DNA of 64,000 nt from a bacterium (GTDB lineage Bacteria; Actinomycetota; Acidimicrobiia; Acidimicrobiales; CATQHL01), in contig JAPOVS010000019.1 of the NCBI GenBank assembly GCA_026708055.1, positions 64,532 through 128,531 on the forward strand, written 5' to 3'. The notes under the pieces are model-generated. The model saw only the letters and a list, made by a program, of their open reading frames with translations, was not told where the DNA came from and ran no database searches. The number at the start of each line of letters is the position of its first letter. Position 1 is the first letter of the stretch. This document shows, piece by piece, positions 1-8,245 of this stretch. A program made the translations under genes and the position numbers.

Positions 1-2
1 TC

Positions 3-656
3 CACAAGGAGTACGCCTACTCGGGCGACTCCATCTCGATGTACACCCACTGCGGCACCCACATCGACACGCTCAACCACATGGGGTATTACGAGACGTT
101 CTGGAACGGCTGGACCCAGGACGAGCACCTCGGTTCCATGGTCTGGACCAAGGGCGGCACCGACCGCTTCCCGCCGATCATCGCCCGGGGCGTGCTGTTG
201 GACGTGGCCGCCATGCACGGGGTGGACATCCTCGAGCCCCACTACGAGGTCGATTCGAAGGACCTGCAGGAGACCGCCCGCAAGCAGGGTGTGGAGTTGC
301 GCAAGGGCGACGTGGTGCTGCTGCGCACCGGGCGCATGAACATGTGGCCCTCGATGGACTACCTGTCGGCCTCGCCGGGGATCAACGTCGACGGCGCCCG
401 CTGGCTCTGCGAGGAGGCCGGGGCGATGTGCATCGCCGGCGACAACATCGGCCTCGAGCCCCAGCCCTACTACGGCCAGTACGCCCCGGTGCACTGCTAC
501 ATGTTCGCCACCGCTGGCGCTCAGATCATCGAGGTCTGCAACATGCAGGAGATCGCCGCGGAGCAGGTCTACGAGTTCGCGTTCCTGGGCTTCCCGATGC
601 GGATCCGCGGCGCCACCGGCGCCCCCATGCCGTCGGTCGCCGTCCCGCTGCGCTGA
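3..656 (+). CDS. Cyclase-family (kynurenine formamidase-like) metal-dependent hydrolase, 5' partial
   Basis: The reading frame is open to the left edge, so the start is outside the window; codons begin at base 3. The visible part carries the family metal-binding motif HCGTHIDTLNH (H-x-G-T-H-x-D), followed by a conserved 'KGDVVLLRTG' segment typical of the cyclase/kynurenine formamidase superfamily. Members hydrolyse amide or ring C-N/C-O bonds using a divalent metal. It ends 4 nt before the VOC gene and heads a run of seven co-directional, nearly gapless genes that looks like a catabolic operon. The substrate is unknown; with an amidase and a deaminase in the same run, a nitrogen-containing compound is a reasonable inference. 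Confidence 0.85.
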   Translation, partial: HKEYAYSGDSISMYTHCGTHIDTLNHMGYYETFWNGWTQDEHLGSMVWTKGGTDRFPPIIARGVLLDVAAMHGVDILEPHYEVDSKDLQETARKQGVELRKGDVVLLRTGRMNMWPSMDYLSASPGINVDGARWLCEEAGAMCIAGDNIGLEPQPYYGQYAPVHCYMFATAGAQIIEVCNMQEIAAEQVYEFAFLGFPMRIRGATGAPMPSVAVPLR

Positions 657-660
657 GGCC

Positions 661-1146
661 ATGCTCAAACTCAAGCGCCTCGACAACATGGACATCGTCG
701 TGAACGACTTCGCGACGATGGTCGACTTCTACCGGAACGTGCTGGGCCTGCCGCTGCACCCGCACGGCTACGAGCCCACCAAGGGCTGGGCCATGTTCAT
801 GTGCGGCGACGTGGACCTGGTGCTGCTCTCGGTGCCCGACGCCGACCGCGGCGAGCGCCAACGCACGGCCAACTACAACGAGGACCCGGCCGGGGTGCAC
901 TCCTTCGCCGCGGAGGTGGACGACATCGACGAGGCCATCGCCGCACTCGACGAGCACGGCATCACGTGGGCGGGCGAAACGAACATCTACGGCGCCGGCG
1001 CGTTCCTCGAGGAGATTCCCGGCGACGACTTCGACGGGATCTGGTACCGGTTCCGCTCCTTCTACGACCCCGAGGGAAACGTGATGCACATCTGCGAGGT
1101 GCATCCCCCCGCGGGGTTCGACCGCACCGCCGCCGGGAGGTCGTGA
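661..1146 (+). CDS. VOC (glyoxalase/dioxygenase-fold) protein
   Basis: A 161-residue protein with one vicinal-oxygen-chelate module pair: an N-terminal 'DFATMVDFYRNVLGL' signature (begins near residue 17) and a C-terminal 'DPEGNVMHICEV' strand typical of glyoxalase-like proteins. VOC proteins use a metal for isomerisation, epimerisation or ring cleavage. It starts 4 nt after the cyclase-family gene and ends 1 nt before the deacetylase gene, so it is almost certainly co-transcribed. Specific substrate not recognisable. Confidence 0.85.
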   Translation: MLKLKRLDNMDIVVNDFATMVDFYRNVLGLPLHPHGYEPTKGWAMFMCGDVDLVLLSVPDADRGERQRTANYNEDPAGVHSFAAEVDDIDEAIAALDEHGITWAGETNIYGAGAFLEEIPGDDFDGIWYRFRSFYDPEGNVMHICEVHPPAGFDRTAAGRS

Positions 1147-1147
1147 C

Positions 1148-2068
1148 ATGGGCGGGCTGCCGCGCCTGACCTTCTGCCTCACGGTCGGGATGGATGCCCT
1201 GTCGCTGTGGATCACCTCGTTCCGCAGCACCAACGCCAGCATGATCTCCCGAGGCGAGATGGAGATCCCCGGCACCCACCGGGTGCTGGAACTCCTCGAC
1301 CGCTACGAGATCCGCTCGACGTTCCTGGTGCCGGGACACACGGCGCTGGCCTATCCGGACCTCATCAGGGAGATCGTGGACCGGGGCCACGAACTCGCCT
1401 ACCACGGCTGGATGCACGAGGACGCCCGAGACTTCGACGTGGCCGGCCAGCGCCTCATCATCGAACGTGGACTGGAGGCACTCGACCTGGTCGCCGGTGT
1501 GCGCCCCCGTGGCCACGTGTCCCCGGCCTGGAACATGAGCGAGCACACCATCGCGCTCATCGAGGAGTTCGGCTTCGACTTCGACGGGAGCCGCATGTCG
1601 ACCGACATGATGCCGGTCTACGTGCGCAAGGGGGACCGCTGGCTCACCGACGGCGCCTACCAGTTCGGCGAGCTGACCGACATCGTGGGCATCCCGGTGG
1701 CCTGGCCGATGGACGACGTGCCGATCTTCGAGTTCGTGTGGGGGCAGATCCCCGGCCTGGCGCCCCCGTCGGTGGCCGAGGAGATGTGGACCGGCGAGTT
1801 CGACTACGCCTACGACCACTGCCCCGGCGGCGTCTACAACCTCACGATCCACCCGCAGGTCATCGGGCGCGGCTCGCGGCTGCGGATGCTCGAGCGGGTG
1901 GTGAGCCGGGCCGCTGAGCACTCCGACGTTGTCTTCTCGCGCCAGTCCGAGTACGTGGACGCCTGGCGCGCCCTCAACCCACGGGAGCAGTGGCGGGCGC
2001 AGAACCCCGAACTCGCCGGTGACGGCTCGATCAGGGCGCTCCCGTCCATGGCCGACACCCAGGAGTGA
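1148..2068 (+). CDS. Polysaccharide deacetylase (NodB/PuuE-type) family protein
   Basis: 306 residues with a NodB-homology fold. 'HELAYHGWMHED' supplies the metal-site histidines and 'STFLVPGHTA' matches the PuuE/peptidoglycan deacetylase branch. The first motif is divergent ('TVGMDALSLW' in place of the usual T-F-D-D). PuuE-like members act on small amides such as allantoin rather than sugars, which would suit the neighbouring amidase and deaminase; that is inference. Its TGA overlaps the GTG of the next gene by 4 nt. Confidence 0.8.
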   Translation: MGGLPRLTFCLTVGMDALSLWITSFRSTNASMISRGEMEIPGTHRVLELLDRYEIRSTFLVPGHTALAYPDLIREIVDRGHELAYHGWMHEDARDFDVAGQRLIIERGLEALDLVAGVRPRGHVSPAWNMSEHTIALIEEFGFDFDGSRMSTDMMPVYVRKGDRWLTDGAYQFGELTDIVGIPVAWPMDDVPIFEFVWGQIPGLAPPSVAEEMWTGEFDYAYDHCPGGVYNLTIHPQVIGRGSRLRMLERVVSRAAEHSDVVFSRQSEYVDAWRALNPREQWRAQNPELAGDGSIRALPSMADTQE

Positions 2069-2895
2069 GCGCGGCGACCACCCGCCGAGTCCTCGTCACC
2101 GGCGGGACCGGCGCCATCGGGGGCGCCGTCGTCGAGCGGCTCCGAGCCGAAGGCGCCGAGCTGGCGTTCAGCGGGCGGAACCTGACCCGCGGTACGGAGT
2201 TGGCCGGCCGCACGGGTGCGACGTTCGTTCCGGGCGACGTCAGGGAGTCCGGCGCGGTTTCTGCGATCGTCGCTGAGGCGCTCGGGGTGCTCGGCGGCCT
2301 CGACGGGTTGGTGCTGGCCACCGGGGTTCTCCACCGGTCGCCGCTGTCGGAGACGACCGACGCCGCCTGGGACGCACTGATCGAGACGAACGTCGTCGCC
2401 CCCGTCCTGTTCGCCCGCGCCTGCCTGGATGCCCTCAGCGACGGTGGCGGCGCGATTGTTGCGATCGCCTCGGGTGTTGCCGACTGGCCCGAAGCCGAAC
2501 TCGGCGCGTACTCGGTGTCCAAGCGGGCGCTGCTGTGGATGACGCGGATGCTCGCCGTGGAGGGGGCGAGCCGCGGCGTCAGGGCCAACGCCGTCTGTCC
2601 TGGTCACACGGCCGTCGGCATGAGTTCGGTCGTGAACGGCGCGGATCCGCTGGAGCGCCCGCCGCCGGTGCCCCCCTCGGGTGGCCACGCGACCGCGGCC
2701 GAGGCTGCCGAGGGGGTCGGCCTGCCGCCGCCGACGCAGGGCCTGCCGCCGACGGGGCGTTGTGCCACCGCGGCCGAGGTCGCCGAGGCGGTGGCGTACC
2801 TGCTGTCCGACGCCGCCGCGGGCAGCACCGGTGCGGCGCTGTCGGTGGACGGGGGGATGCTGGCCGCGCTGCGCGCGGCGCGGGTGCGGCAATGA
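2065..2895 (+). CDS. Short-chain dehydrogenase/reductase (first of a pair)
   Basis: 276 residues from a GTG overlapping the upstream stop as GTGA. Rossmann motif 'TGGTGAIGG', the active-site tyrosine in 'YSVSKRALLWM', and 'GAALSVDGGM' near the end are SDR hallmarks. Between the active site and the last strand lies an unusual proline/glycine-rich insert around residues 190-232, in which the segment ATAAEAAE recurs as ATAAEVAE 75 bp later; ordinary SDRs lack it. It reads in frame, so the protein is presumably still made. It is adjacent to a second SDR of similar length, perhaps a tandem duplication or a two-step oxidation pair. Confidence 0.88.
   Translation: MSAATTRRVLVTGGTGAIGGAVVERLRAEGAELAFSGRNLTRGTELAGRTGATFVPGDVRESGAVSAIVAEALGVLGGLDGLVLATGVLHRSPLSETTDAAWDALIETNVVAPVLFARACLDALSDGGGAIVAIASGVADWPEAELGAYSVSKRALLWMTRMLAVEGASRGVRANAVCPGHTAVGMSSVVNGADPLERPPPVPPSGGHATAAEAAEGVGLPPPTQGLPPTGRCATAAEVAEAVAYLLSDAAAGSTGAALSVDGGMLAALRAARVRQ
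2686..2785 (+). repeat. In-frame imperfect duplication, 75-bp period, inside the SDR gene
   Basis: A roughly 25-bp segment at 2686 (containing GACCGCGGCCGAGG) reappears at 2761 (CCACCGCGGCCGAGG), exactly 75 bp later and in the same frame. The DNA between is GC-rich and encodes Gly/Pro-rich filler. Similar 72- or 75-bp units occur in hsdM, hsdR and the S9 peptidase of this window. Confidence 0.65.
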
Positions 2896-3662
2896 GCAGC
2901 GAGCTGCGCGGGCGGACCGCGCTCGTCACGGGCGGCACGTCGGGCATCGGCCGGGCTGTCGTCGAGCACCTCGCCGAGACGGGGATGCGAGTGGCCTTCT
3001 GCGGCCGAGACGCCGGTCGCGGCGCCGCAGTCGCCGCCGCGACAGGGGCCTCGTTCGTTCGCACCGACGCCGCGGATCGTGATGACTCCGACCGGGGCGT
3101 ACAGCAGGCCCTTTCGTCCCTCGGCGGGGAACTCGACCTGTTCGTGGCGTGCGCCGCGATGATCTTCGCCGCGCCGCTGGCCGACACACCCGAGCACGTC
3201 TTCCGTGAAGTCGTCGAGGTGAACCTCACGGCCACTTTCCGGTACTCCCGCGCCTGCTTCGAGATGATGCGCAGGCAGGGACGCGGCGTCATCGTCCATG
3301 TCGTCTCCGACGCCGCGCTCCGCGGGATCCATCACATACCCGCCTACTCCGTCACGAAGGCCGGCGTCCTGGCGCTTTCGGAGACGCTCGCCGCCGAGGC
3401 CGCGCCGCACGGTGTCCGGGTGAACGCCATCTGTCCCGGCGCGGTCTTCCCCGGCATGCAGACGACACCTGCGGGCTACGAGCACCACGCCGAGGACGCC
3501 TCGACGTGGGGGCCCGCGCCGTCGGGTCGTCACGGGACGGGCAGGGACGTGAGCGGTGCCGTCCTCTGGCTTGCGAGCGACGCGGCCGCGCACGTCAGCG
3601 GCGCGACCCTCCGCCTCGACGGAGCCGCCGGCGTGGCCACACGGGGCGTCTCCCGTGCCTGA
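2892..3662 (+). CDS. Short-chain dehydrogenase/reductase (second of a pair)
   Basis: 256 residues from the ATG at 2892, which overlaps the previous stop as ATGA; longer upstream frames only shadow the first SDR. 'TGGTSGIGR' is the NAD(P)-binding loop, 'YSVTKAGVLAL' the active-site Tyr/Lys, and 'VNAICPGAV' the usual strand after it. Likely oxidises or reduces an intermediate of the same pathway as its neighbours; cofactor and substrate are not determinable. The amidase gene starts inside its last codons. Confidence 0.88.
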   Translation: MSSELRGRTALVTGGTSGIGRAVVEHLAETGMRVAFCGRDAGRGAAVAAATGASFVRTDAADRDDSDRGVQQALSSLGGELDLFVACAAMIFAAPLADTPEHVFREVVEVNLTATFRYSRACFEMMRRQGRGVIVHVVSDAALRGIHHIPAYSVTKAGVLALSETLAAEAAPHGVRVNAICPGAVFPGMQTTPAGYEHHAEDASTWGPAPSGRHGTGRDVSGAVLWLASDAAAHVSGATLRLDGAAGVATRGVSRA

Positions 3663-5004
3663 ATCGGCCGTCGACCGGCTCGCAGTGGCGCTGGCTCGCC
3701 TGGAGGAGACCGAGCCACTGGTCCACGCATACGTCCACGTGGACCGCGCCGGGGCTGTCGCAGCGGCGCGGCTGGTCGACGACGGCGAGGTCAGCGGACC
3801 GCTGGCCGGTCAGCCGTTCGCGGTGAAAGAGGTGATCTCGGTCGCCGGCCTGCCCGCGGCCGGGGGGTCGCGGGCGTTCGCCGCGCACGTCGCGGACTTC
3901 GACGCGACCGTGGTGGAGCGGCTGCGCCGCGCGGGAGCGGTCCTCCTCGGCACGCAGGTGTCCCACGAACTCACCTGCGGGCTCGACGAGCCCCCCACGC
4001 GCAACCCCTGGGCGCTGGACGGCTACCCGGGCGGATCCAGCGCCGGCGGTGGCGCTTCGGTGGCCGTGGGTTCGGCGGCGTTCACCCTCGGCACCGACGC
4101 GGCAGGGTCGGTCCGCATCCCCGCGGCGATGACCGGCGTCGTCGGCCTCAAGCCCTCTGCCGGCCTCGTCAGCAACCACGGAATCGTCCGCCACGCCACG
4201 GCGCCGTCGATCGACAACGTGGGGATCTTCGCCCGGTCCACCACAGAGGTTTCTGAGGTCCTCGAGGTGATCGCCGGAGCGGACCCCGCCGACGCCGCGA
4301 CCTGCTGGGAATCGGGCGACGCCGGAGTTGCCGCAGCGGCCGGAGTGCCGGGAAGCCTCGACGGCCGGCGACTCGGCACCCTCGGCGACAGCACGCGCGC
4401 CGCGCTCGACGCGAGGACACCGCCCGAGAGCGACGTGTGGGACGCCTTCGAGTCGGCGTGTGATGTCTTTGGGCGCCTGGGAGCGGTGCTGGTGCCGGTG
4501 GAGATCCCGGCGTTCGAGGCGGCGCCCGATGCGATCTCCACCTTCTTCGCCACCGAACTGGTCGCCGCCCACCGACACCTCTTGGAGGGTCGCGCCGCTG
4601 GTTATCACCCTGGCGTTCTCGAGATGCTCGTGGGGGCGCTGTCGATCCCGGTGAGCCAGGTCGCCGAGGCGGTCGAGTTCCGCGGCGGGTTGCGAGGCGA
4701 GGTTCTGGGGGCATTCGCCGATGCCCGCCTCGATGCGCTGGTCACGCCCACGACGCCCCGGGTGGCGATGCCGCTGGCTTCCTTCGATCCCGCCACCGAA
4801 CTGGGGACTCTCATTCCCTACACGTGCCCGTTCAACCTGACGGGCCAGCCCGCGGTGAGCGTGCCGTGCGGTTTCTCGGCCTCGGGGCTGCCCATCGGAT
4901 TGCAGTTCGTCGGCGCGCCGTTCGAGGATTCTGCTGTACTGGCCGTCGCGGCGGCCTACGAGTCGGCCACCAGGTGGTACGAGCACCAACCGGAGGTTCC
5001 CTGA
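3655..5004 (+). CDS. Amidase signature family hydrolase
   Basis: 449 residues from the GTG at 3655, chosen because it overlaps the preceding stop by 8 nt in the operon pattern; an upstream start would add residues that shadow the SDR. The full Ser-cisSer-Lys triad is visible: Lys58 in 'FAVKE', Ser128/129 in 'GGSSAGGGAS' and nucleophile Ser152 in 'DAAGSVRIPA'. Hydrolyses a carbon-nitrogen amide bond, releasing ammonia or an amine. The final 'GLPIGLQFVG' block is also typical. The protein is complete and not closely related to the amidase remnant near 38.9 kb. Confidence 0.9.
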   Translation: MPESAVDRLAVALARLEETEPLVHAYVHVDRAGAVAAARLVDDGEVSGPLAGQPFAVKEVISVAGLPAAGGSRAFAAHVADFDATVVERLRRAGAVLLGTQVSHELTCGLDEPPTRNPWALDGYPGGSSAGGGASVAVGSAAFTLGTDAAGSVRIPAAMTGVVGLKPSAGLVSNHGIVRHATAPSIDNVGIFARSTTEVSEVLEVIAGADPADAATCWESGDAGVAAAAGVPGSLDGRRLGTLGDSTRAALDARTPPESDVWDAFESACDVFGRLGAVLVPVEIPAFEAAPDAISTFFATELVAAHRHLLEGRAAGYHPGVLEMLVGALSIPVSQVAEAVEFRGGLRGEVLGAFADARLDALVTPTTPRVAMPLASFDPATELGTLIPYTCPFNLTGQPAVSVPCGFSASGLPIGLQFVGAPFEDSAVLAVAAAYESATRWYEHQPEVP

Positions 5005-5504
5005 TGTCCGCAGCGATCGAGCACCTGAACGAGACGGACGAACGCCTGCTGCGCAGGTCGATAGCACTCTCGGCGCAGGCGGTGGCGAGAGGGAACCTGC
5101 CGTTCGGAGCGTTGTTCGCAGACACGGACGGCAACATCCTGCTCGAGGCCGAGACGACGGGCAGCACGGGCGGCAACATCCTCTACCACGCCGAGACCAA
5201 CCTGATGCACGAGGCAATGAGTGCCTTGACGGCCGAGGAGCGAGCCTCCGGCACCCTCTACTCGAGCTGCGAACCGTGTCCCATGTGCGCCGGCACCATC
5301 TACTGGGGCGGCGTCAGGCGGGTCGTTTTCGGACTCGGTGAGCGAGAGTTGGCCGAGATCGCCAAGGCGCAAACGACGACGCCGGTCGCTGTCTTCGGCG
5401 GTTGCCGGCTGATCCTGGAGCGCGGCGCCGTCGAGATCCAGGTGCTCGGACCCCACCTCCAAGCAGAGGCGGCTGCTCCGCACGAGGGGATCTGGGTCGA
5501 CTGA
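5004..5504 (+). CDS. Nucleoside/base deaminase (cytidine-deaminase fold)
   Basis: 166 residues; the ATG at 5004 overlaps the amidase stop (TGATG). It has the zinc-site motifs of the CMP/dCMP deaminase fold: His62 and Glu64 in 'HAETN', and Cys92/Cys95 in 'PCPMC'. This layout is shared by guanine deaminase, cytosine deaminase and TadA-like enzymes. As the last gene of the cassette it would remove an amino group as ammonia, consistent with breakdown of an N-heterocycle or related amine; that pathway role is inference. Confidence 0.88.
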   Translation: MSAAIEHLNETDERLLRRSIALSAQAVARGNLPFGALFADTDGNILLEAETTGSTGGNILYHAETNLMHEAMSALTAEERASGTLYSSCEPCPMCAGTIYWGGVRRVVFGLGERELAEIAKAQTTTPVAVFGGCRLILERGAVEIQVLGPHLQAEAAAPHEGIWVD

Positions 5505-5537
5505 GCGGAGCCCCTTCCGGCGGCCTGCCCGCCGTGC

Positions 5538-7679
5538 TCAGACGACGGTGACGTCGATGGTGTGCCAGCCGGTGGCACCGTCGGGTGCCGGTGGGCGGAT
5601 CTCCGAGGTCTGGGTGTATCCCGTTCCGTCGGTGGCGCGGCAGCGGATCTGGTAGCTGCCGGGGCGGGCGTCCCAGGCGTACACCCACTGGCGCCAGGAG
5701 TTGACCGACATGTTGTTGCTCAAGTCGGCGTTGACCCACGGCCCGTTGCCGACCTGCACCTGGACCCCTTCGACGCTCTTCGTCGGCGCCCAGGCCACGC
5801 CGGCGACGGCCACCCTGCCGGCCCGGACCCGTGCGCTGTTGCGGGGCACGTCGATGCGGGACTGCGTCTTGATGGGGCCGCGCTTGGCCCAACCCCGCGG
5901 CACCCAGTACGAGTCGAATCCCTCCCAGGTGGTGAGCCGGATCTCCTCCAGCCACTTGGTGGCCGACACGTAGCCGTAGAGGCCGGCGATCACCAGCCGG
6001 ACCGGGAACCCGTGCTCGCGGGGCAGCGGCTCGCCGTTCATGGCGACCGCCACGAGCGCCACGCGGCCGTCGAAGGCGTACTCGGTGGGGAAGCCGGAGT
6101 TCCAGTTGTCCACCGAGCGACCCACGATCTGGGTGGCGCCCCGCTGGACACCGGCTCGGTTCAGCACGTCGGCCAGGGGCACGCCTCGCCACACCGCGTT
6201 GTCCACGAGATTCCCGCCGACCCGGTTGGAGACACAACTCAGGGTGACCGGGGTCTCCACGAGTCCCATGTCGATGAGTTCGGCGAAACTCATCGTGTAC
6301 GGTCGGTCGACCATGCCGGAGATGGAAAGCTCCCAACCGTTCACATCCACCGACGGCACCACGATGGCGGTGTCGATGCGGTAGAAGTCCGAATTCGGCG
6401 TGACGATGGGCGAGATGCCGGTCACGGTGTTGTCGTAGTAGCCCGCCCGGTTCCGCTGAGGCGCCGGTGCCCGGGTTGTGGGTGGCGGAGGCGGTGGTGC
6501 CGCCTGGGTCGTGGGCGCCACCGCTTCGGTGGTCGTCGGGGCGCTCCGCTCGCCCGGATCGATGATCGGTTGGGCGCCTGCGCCGGGTTCGGGGGCTTGG
6601 GTAGTGCCGGGGGCGGCCCCCTCAGCGGTCGTGGCTGCGGCTTGCGTTGTCGGGACCGAACCGTCCCCGGTGTCGGCGGGAGCCGGAGCGGCCACCTCGG
6701 TCCCGTCGACTGCGGTCGTAGTCGGGCTGGTCTCGGCGGGCGCGGCGGTCGTCGGGCTCGTGCCGGCAGCGTCCTCGACGACGGTGGATGATCCGTCGGC
6801 CGCGGGCGCGATGGTGTCCCCGCCGGGCCCGCTGGTCGGCTTGGTGGTGCCGGCGTCCGCCGGTACCGGGGCGGGACCATTTCCCGCCGTGGTAGGCGTC
6901 GTGCCGCCTGCGAGCGTGGTGGTCGGAGTGCCGGCCCCGCCGACGTCGGTTCGTACCTCCGCGGTGTCCAGCAGATCCGCCACGCTGGCCCGGCCCGCCT
7001 CCACGTCGCCGCGGCGGCCGGCCAGGTAGCGACCCACGCCGCTGGCCGCCAGGGCACCCACTGCGGTGGCACCGGCGGCGGTGAGGAACCAGCGCCTACC
7101 GGTCTCGTTCAGGTACGGGTGGGGCTGGCGGGGCTTGACGTCGTCAGCGGCGACCGGCGAGATCGGCGAGATCAGGCGCAGCATTCCCCACAGCGCTCCG
7201 CCCCCGATCACGACCGCCAGGGCGGCAGTCAGCACAGCCATCGGTGTCGAGGCGGTCGCGTTGACGTTGGCGGCCAGGCCTCCCAGGGTTCCGAAGGCGG
7301 CGAAGACGACGAAGATCACCCAGCGATGGCGCCGCGCCGCGATGCCGGTGAGCACCCCCAGCACGAGCGTTGCCGCCAGCACGCCGTAGAACAGCAGCGG
7401 CTTCTGGGCCGACCCGAAGGTGTCGATGCTCCAGCGGATGACGGCCCCCGGGACGAAGCGGCTGTCCACGATGGCGTCGGAGACGCCCAGCACCAGCGAC
7501 GGCACCCGGTCGGTGATCCCCGAGATCAACTCCCCGACGGCGATCGCCGCGCCAGCGCTCAGCAGCCCTGCGAGCGCGGCCCACGGGACCGTCGAACCCG
7601 GCCGGGGCCGAAGCCGGGCCAGGCGGCTCCCCCGGTGGTCGACGGCGGCCTGTTGATCGTCGGAGAGATCAGCGGACAT
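5538..7679 (-). CDS. Membrane-anchored molybdopterin oxidoreductase (sulfite oxidase family)
   Basis: 713 residues starting at the ATG read from 7679. The N-terminal third has about five or six hydrophobic segments (roughly residues 30-210), then a long Thr/Pro/Ala-rich linker (about residues 240-420) and a C-terminal sulfite-oxidase-type catalytic domain. Cys482 in 'TLSCVSNRVGG' is the expected molybdenum ligand, and 'VRLVIAGLYGYVSATKWL' is the family signature. The last 100 residues resemble the dimerisation domain. Predicted to face outside the membrane. Convergent with the deaminase gene, 33 nt apart. Electron acceptor and substrate unknown. Confidence 0.88.
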   Translation of the reverse strand: MSADLSDDQQAAVDHRGSRLARLRPRPGSTVPWAALAGLLSAGAAIAVGELISGITDRVPSLVLGVSDAIVDSRFVPGAVIRWSIDTFGSAQKPLLFYGVLAATLVLGVLTGIAARRHRWVIFVVFAAFGTLGGLAANVNATASTPMAVLTAALAVVIGGGALWGMLRLISPISPVAADDVKPRQPHPYLNETGRRWFLTAAGATAVGALAASGVGRYLAGRRGDVEAGRASVADLLDTAEVRTDVGGAGTPTTTLAGGTTPTTAGNGPAPVPADAGTTKPTSGPGGDTIAPAADGSSTVVEDAAGTSPTTAAPAETSPTTTAVDGTEVAAPAPADTGDGSVPTTQAAATTAEGAAPGTTQAPEPGAGAQPIIDPGERSAPTTTEAVAPTTQAAPPPPPPTTRAPAPQRNRAGYYDNTVTGISPIVTPNSDFYRIDTAIVVPSVDVNGWELSISGMVDRPYTMSFAELIDMGLVETPVTLSCVSNRVGGNLVDNAVWRGVPLADVLNRAGVQRGATQIVGRSVDNWNSGFPTEYAFDGRVALVAVAMNGEPLPREHGFPVRLVIAGLYGYVSATKWLEEIRLTTWEGFDSYWVPRGWAKRGPIKTQSRIDVPRNSARVRAGRVAVAGVAWAPTKSVEGVQVQVGNGPWVNADLSNNMSVNSWRQWVYAWDARPGSYQIRCRATDGTGYTQTSEIRPPAPDGATGWHTIDVTVV

Positions 7680-8041
7680 GTCCCACCTATCGCTGTGGTC
7701 GTCGTGCCTGCCTCCCAGTCTGGCAGGCAGTTGAAGCAGGAGAACTCCACCCCAGCCCGAGCGTACGCTGGTCGGGCGACGGCGGTGCCCCGCGGTGCGA
7801 CCGGGCGCTCGCTGCCTTCGTGCCGGCCGCCGGCCGCTCCGGGGAATCCGATTCCCAGGTGCCCTTCGATGCGGGCCACGGCGCCCCGCAGGTCCGTGAC
7901 CTGCTCGAGCATCTCGTCCTGGCGCTTGAAGCCGTCTCGCATCTCGCGGTGCAGGAACTTGAAGGCGGCGAACACGCCGCCGAGGCTGGTGCCGAGGATC
8001 GACGCCCAGGCGATGATGAACTCGAGTTGGCTGATCTCCAT
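7559..8041 (-). CDS. Hypothetical small membrane protein
   Basis: From the ATG read at 8041 the frame gives 160 residues. The first about 70 look real: one membrane segment ('FIIAWASILGTSLGGVFAAF') followed by a charged amphipathic helix ('FKRQDEMLEQVTDLRGAVAR'), a pattern seen in short phage-holin-like or membrane-tethered coiled-coil proteins. The remaining residues are low in structure, and the last 121 nt overlap the start of the molybdoenzyme gene in another frame, so the true end may be earlier or a frameshift may be present. No family assigned. Confidence 0.45.
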   Translation of the reverse strand: MEISQLEFIIAWASILGTSLGGVFAAFKFLHREMRDGFKRQDEMLEQVTDLRGAVARIEGHLGIGFPGAAGGRHEGSERPVAPRGTAVARPAYARAGVEFSCFNCLPDWEAGTTTTAIGGTCPLISPTINRPPSTTGGAAWPGFGPGRVRRSRGPRSQGC

Positions 8042-8245
8042 TGCGCCGCTTCCCTCCTCCGGGCTGGATCGCCCGGCTAGTCGCCTCAGGGGGAAGCCGG
8101 CTCTGATCGTACCACCGGCGACCGCCCAGCCTGGCCGGCAGAGCCGAGCGGACCCATTGCACCCCATGTGCAGATAGAGTACGCTCTTCGCAGTAAAGCG
8201 ACGCCGTGAGGGGTGTGCGTGCCTCTAGCCTACGAGGAGCAAACG

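Noticed and set aside
6422-7072. Pro/Arg-rich frames opposite the molybdoenzyme linker
   Set aside because: They are frame shadows of the Thr/Pro/Ala-rich linker in high-GC DNA.
7900-8162. N-terminal extension of the molybdoenzyme up to 8162
   Set aside because: The longer frame is Arg-rich shadow of the small membrane gene; the membrane segments begin just after the ATG at 7679.
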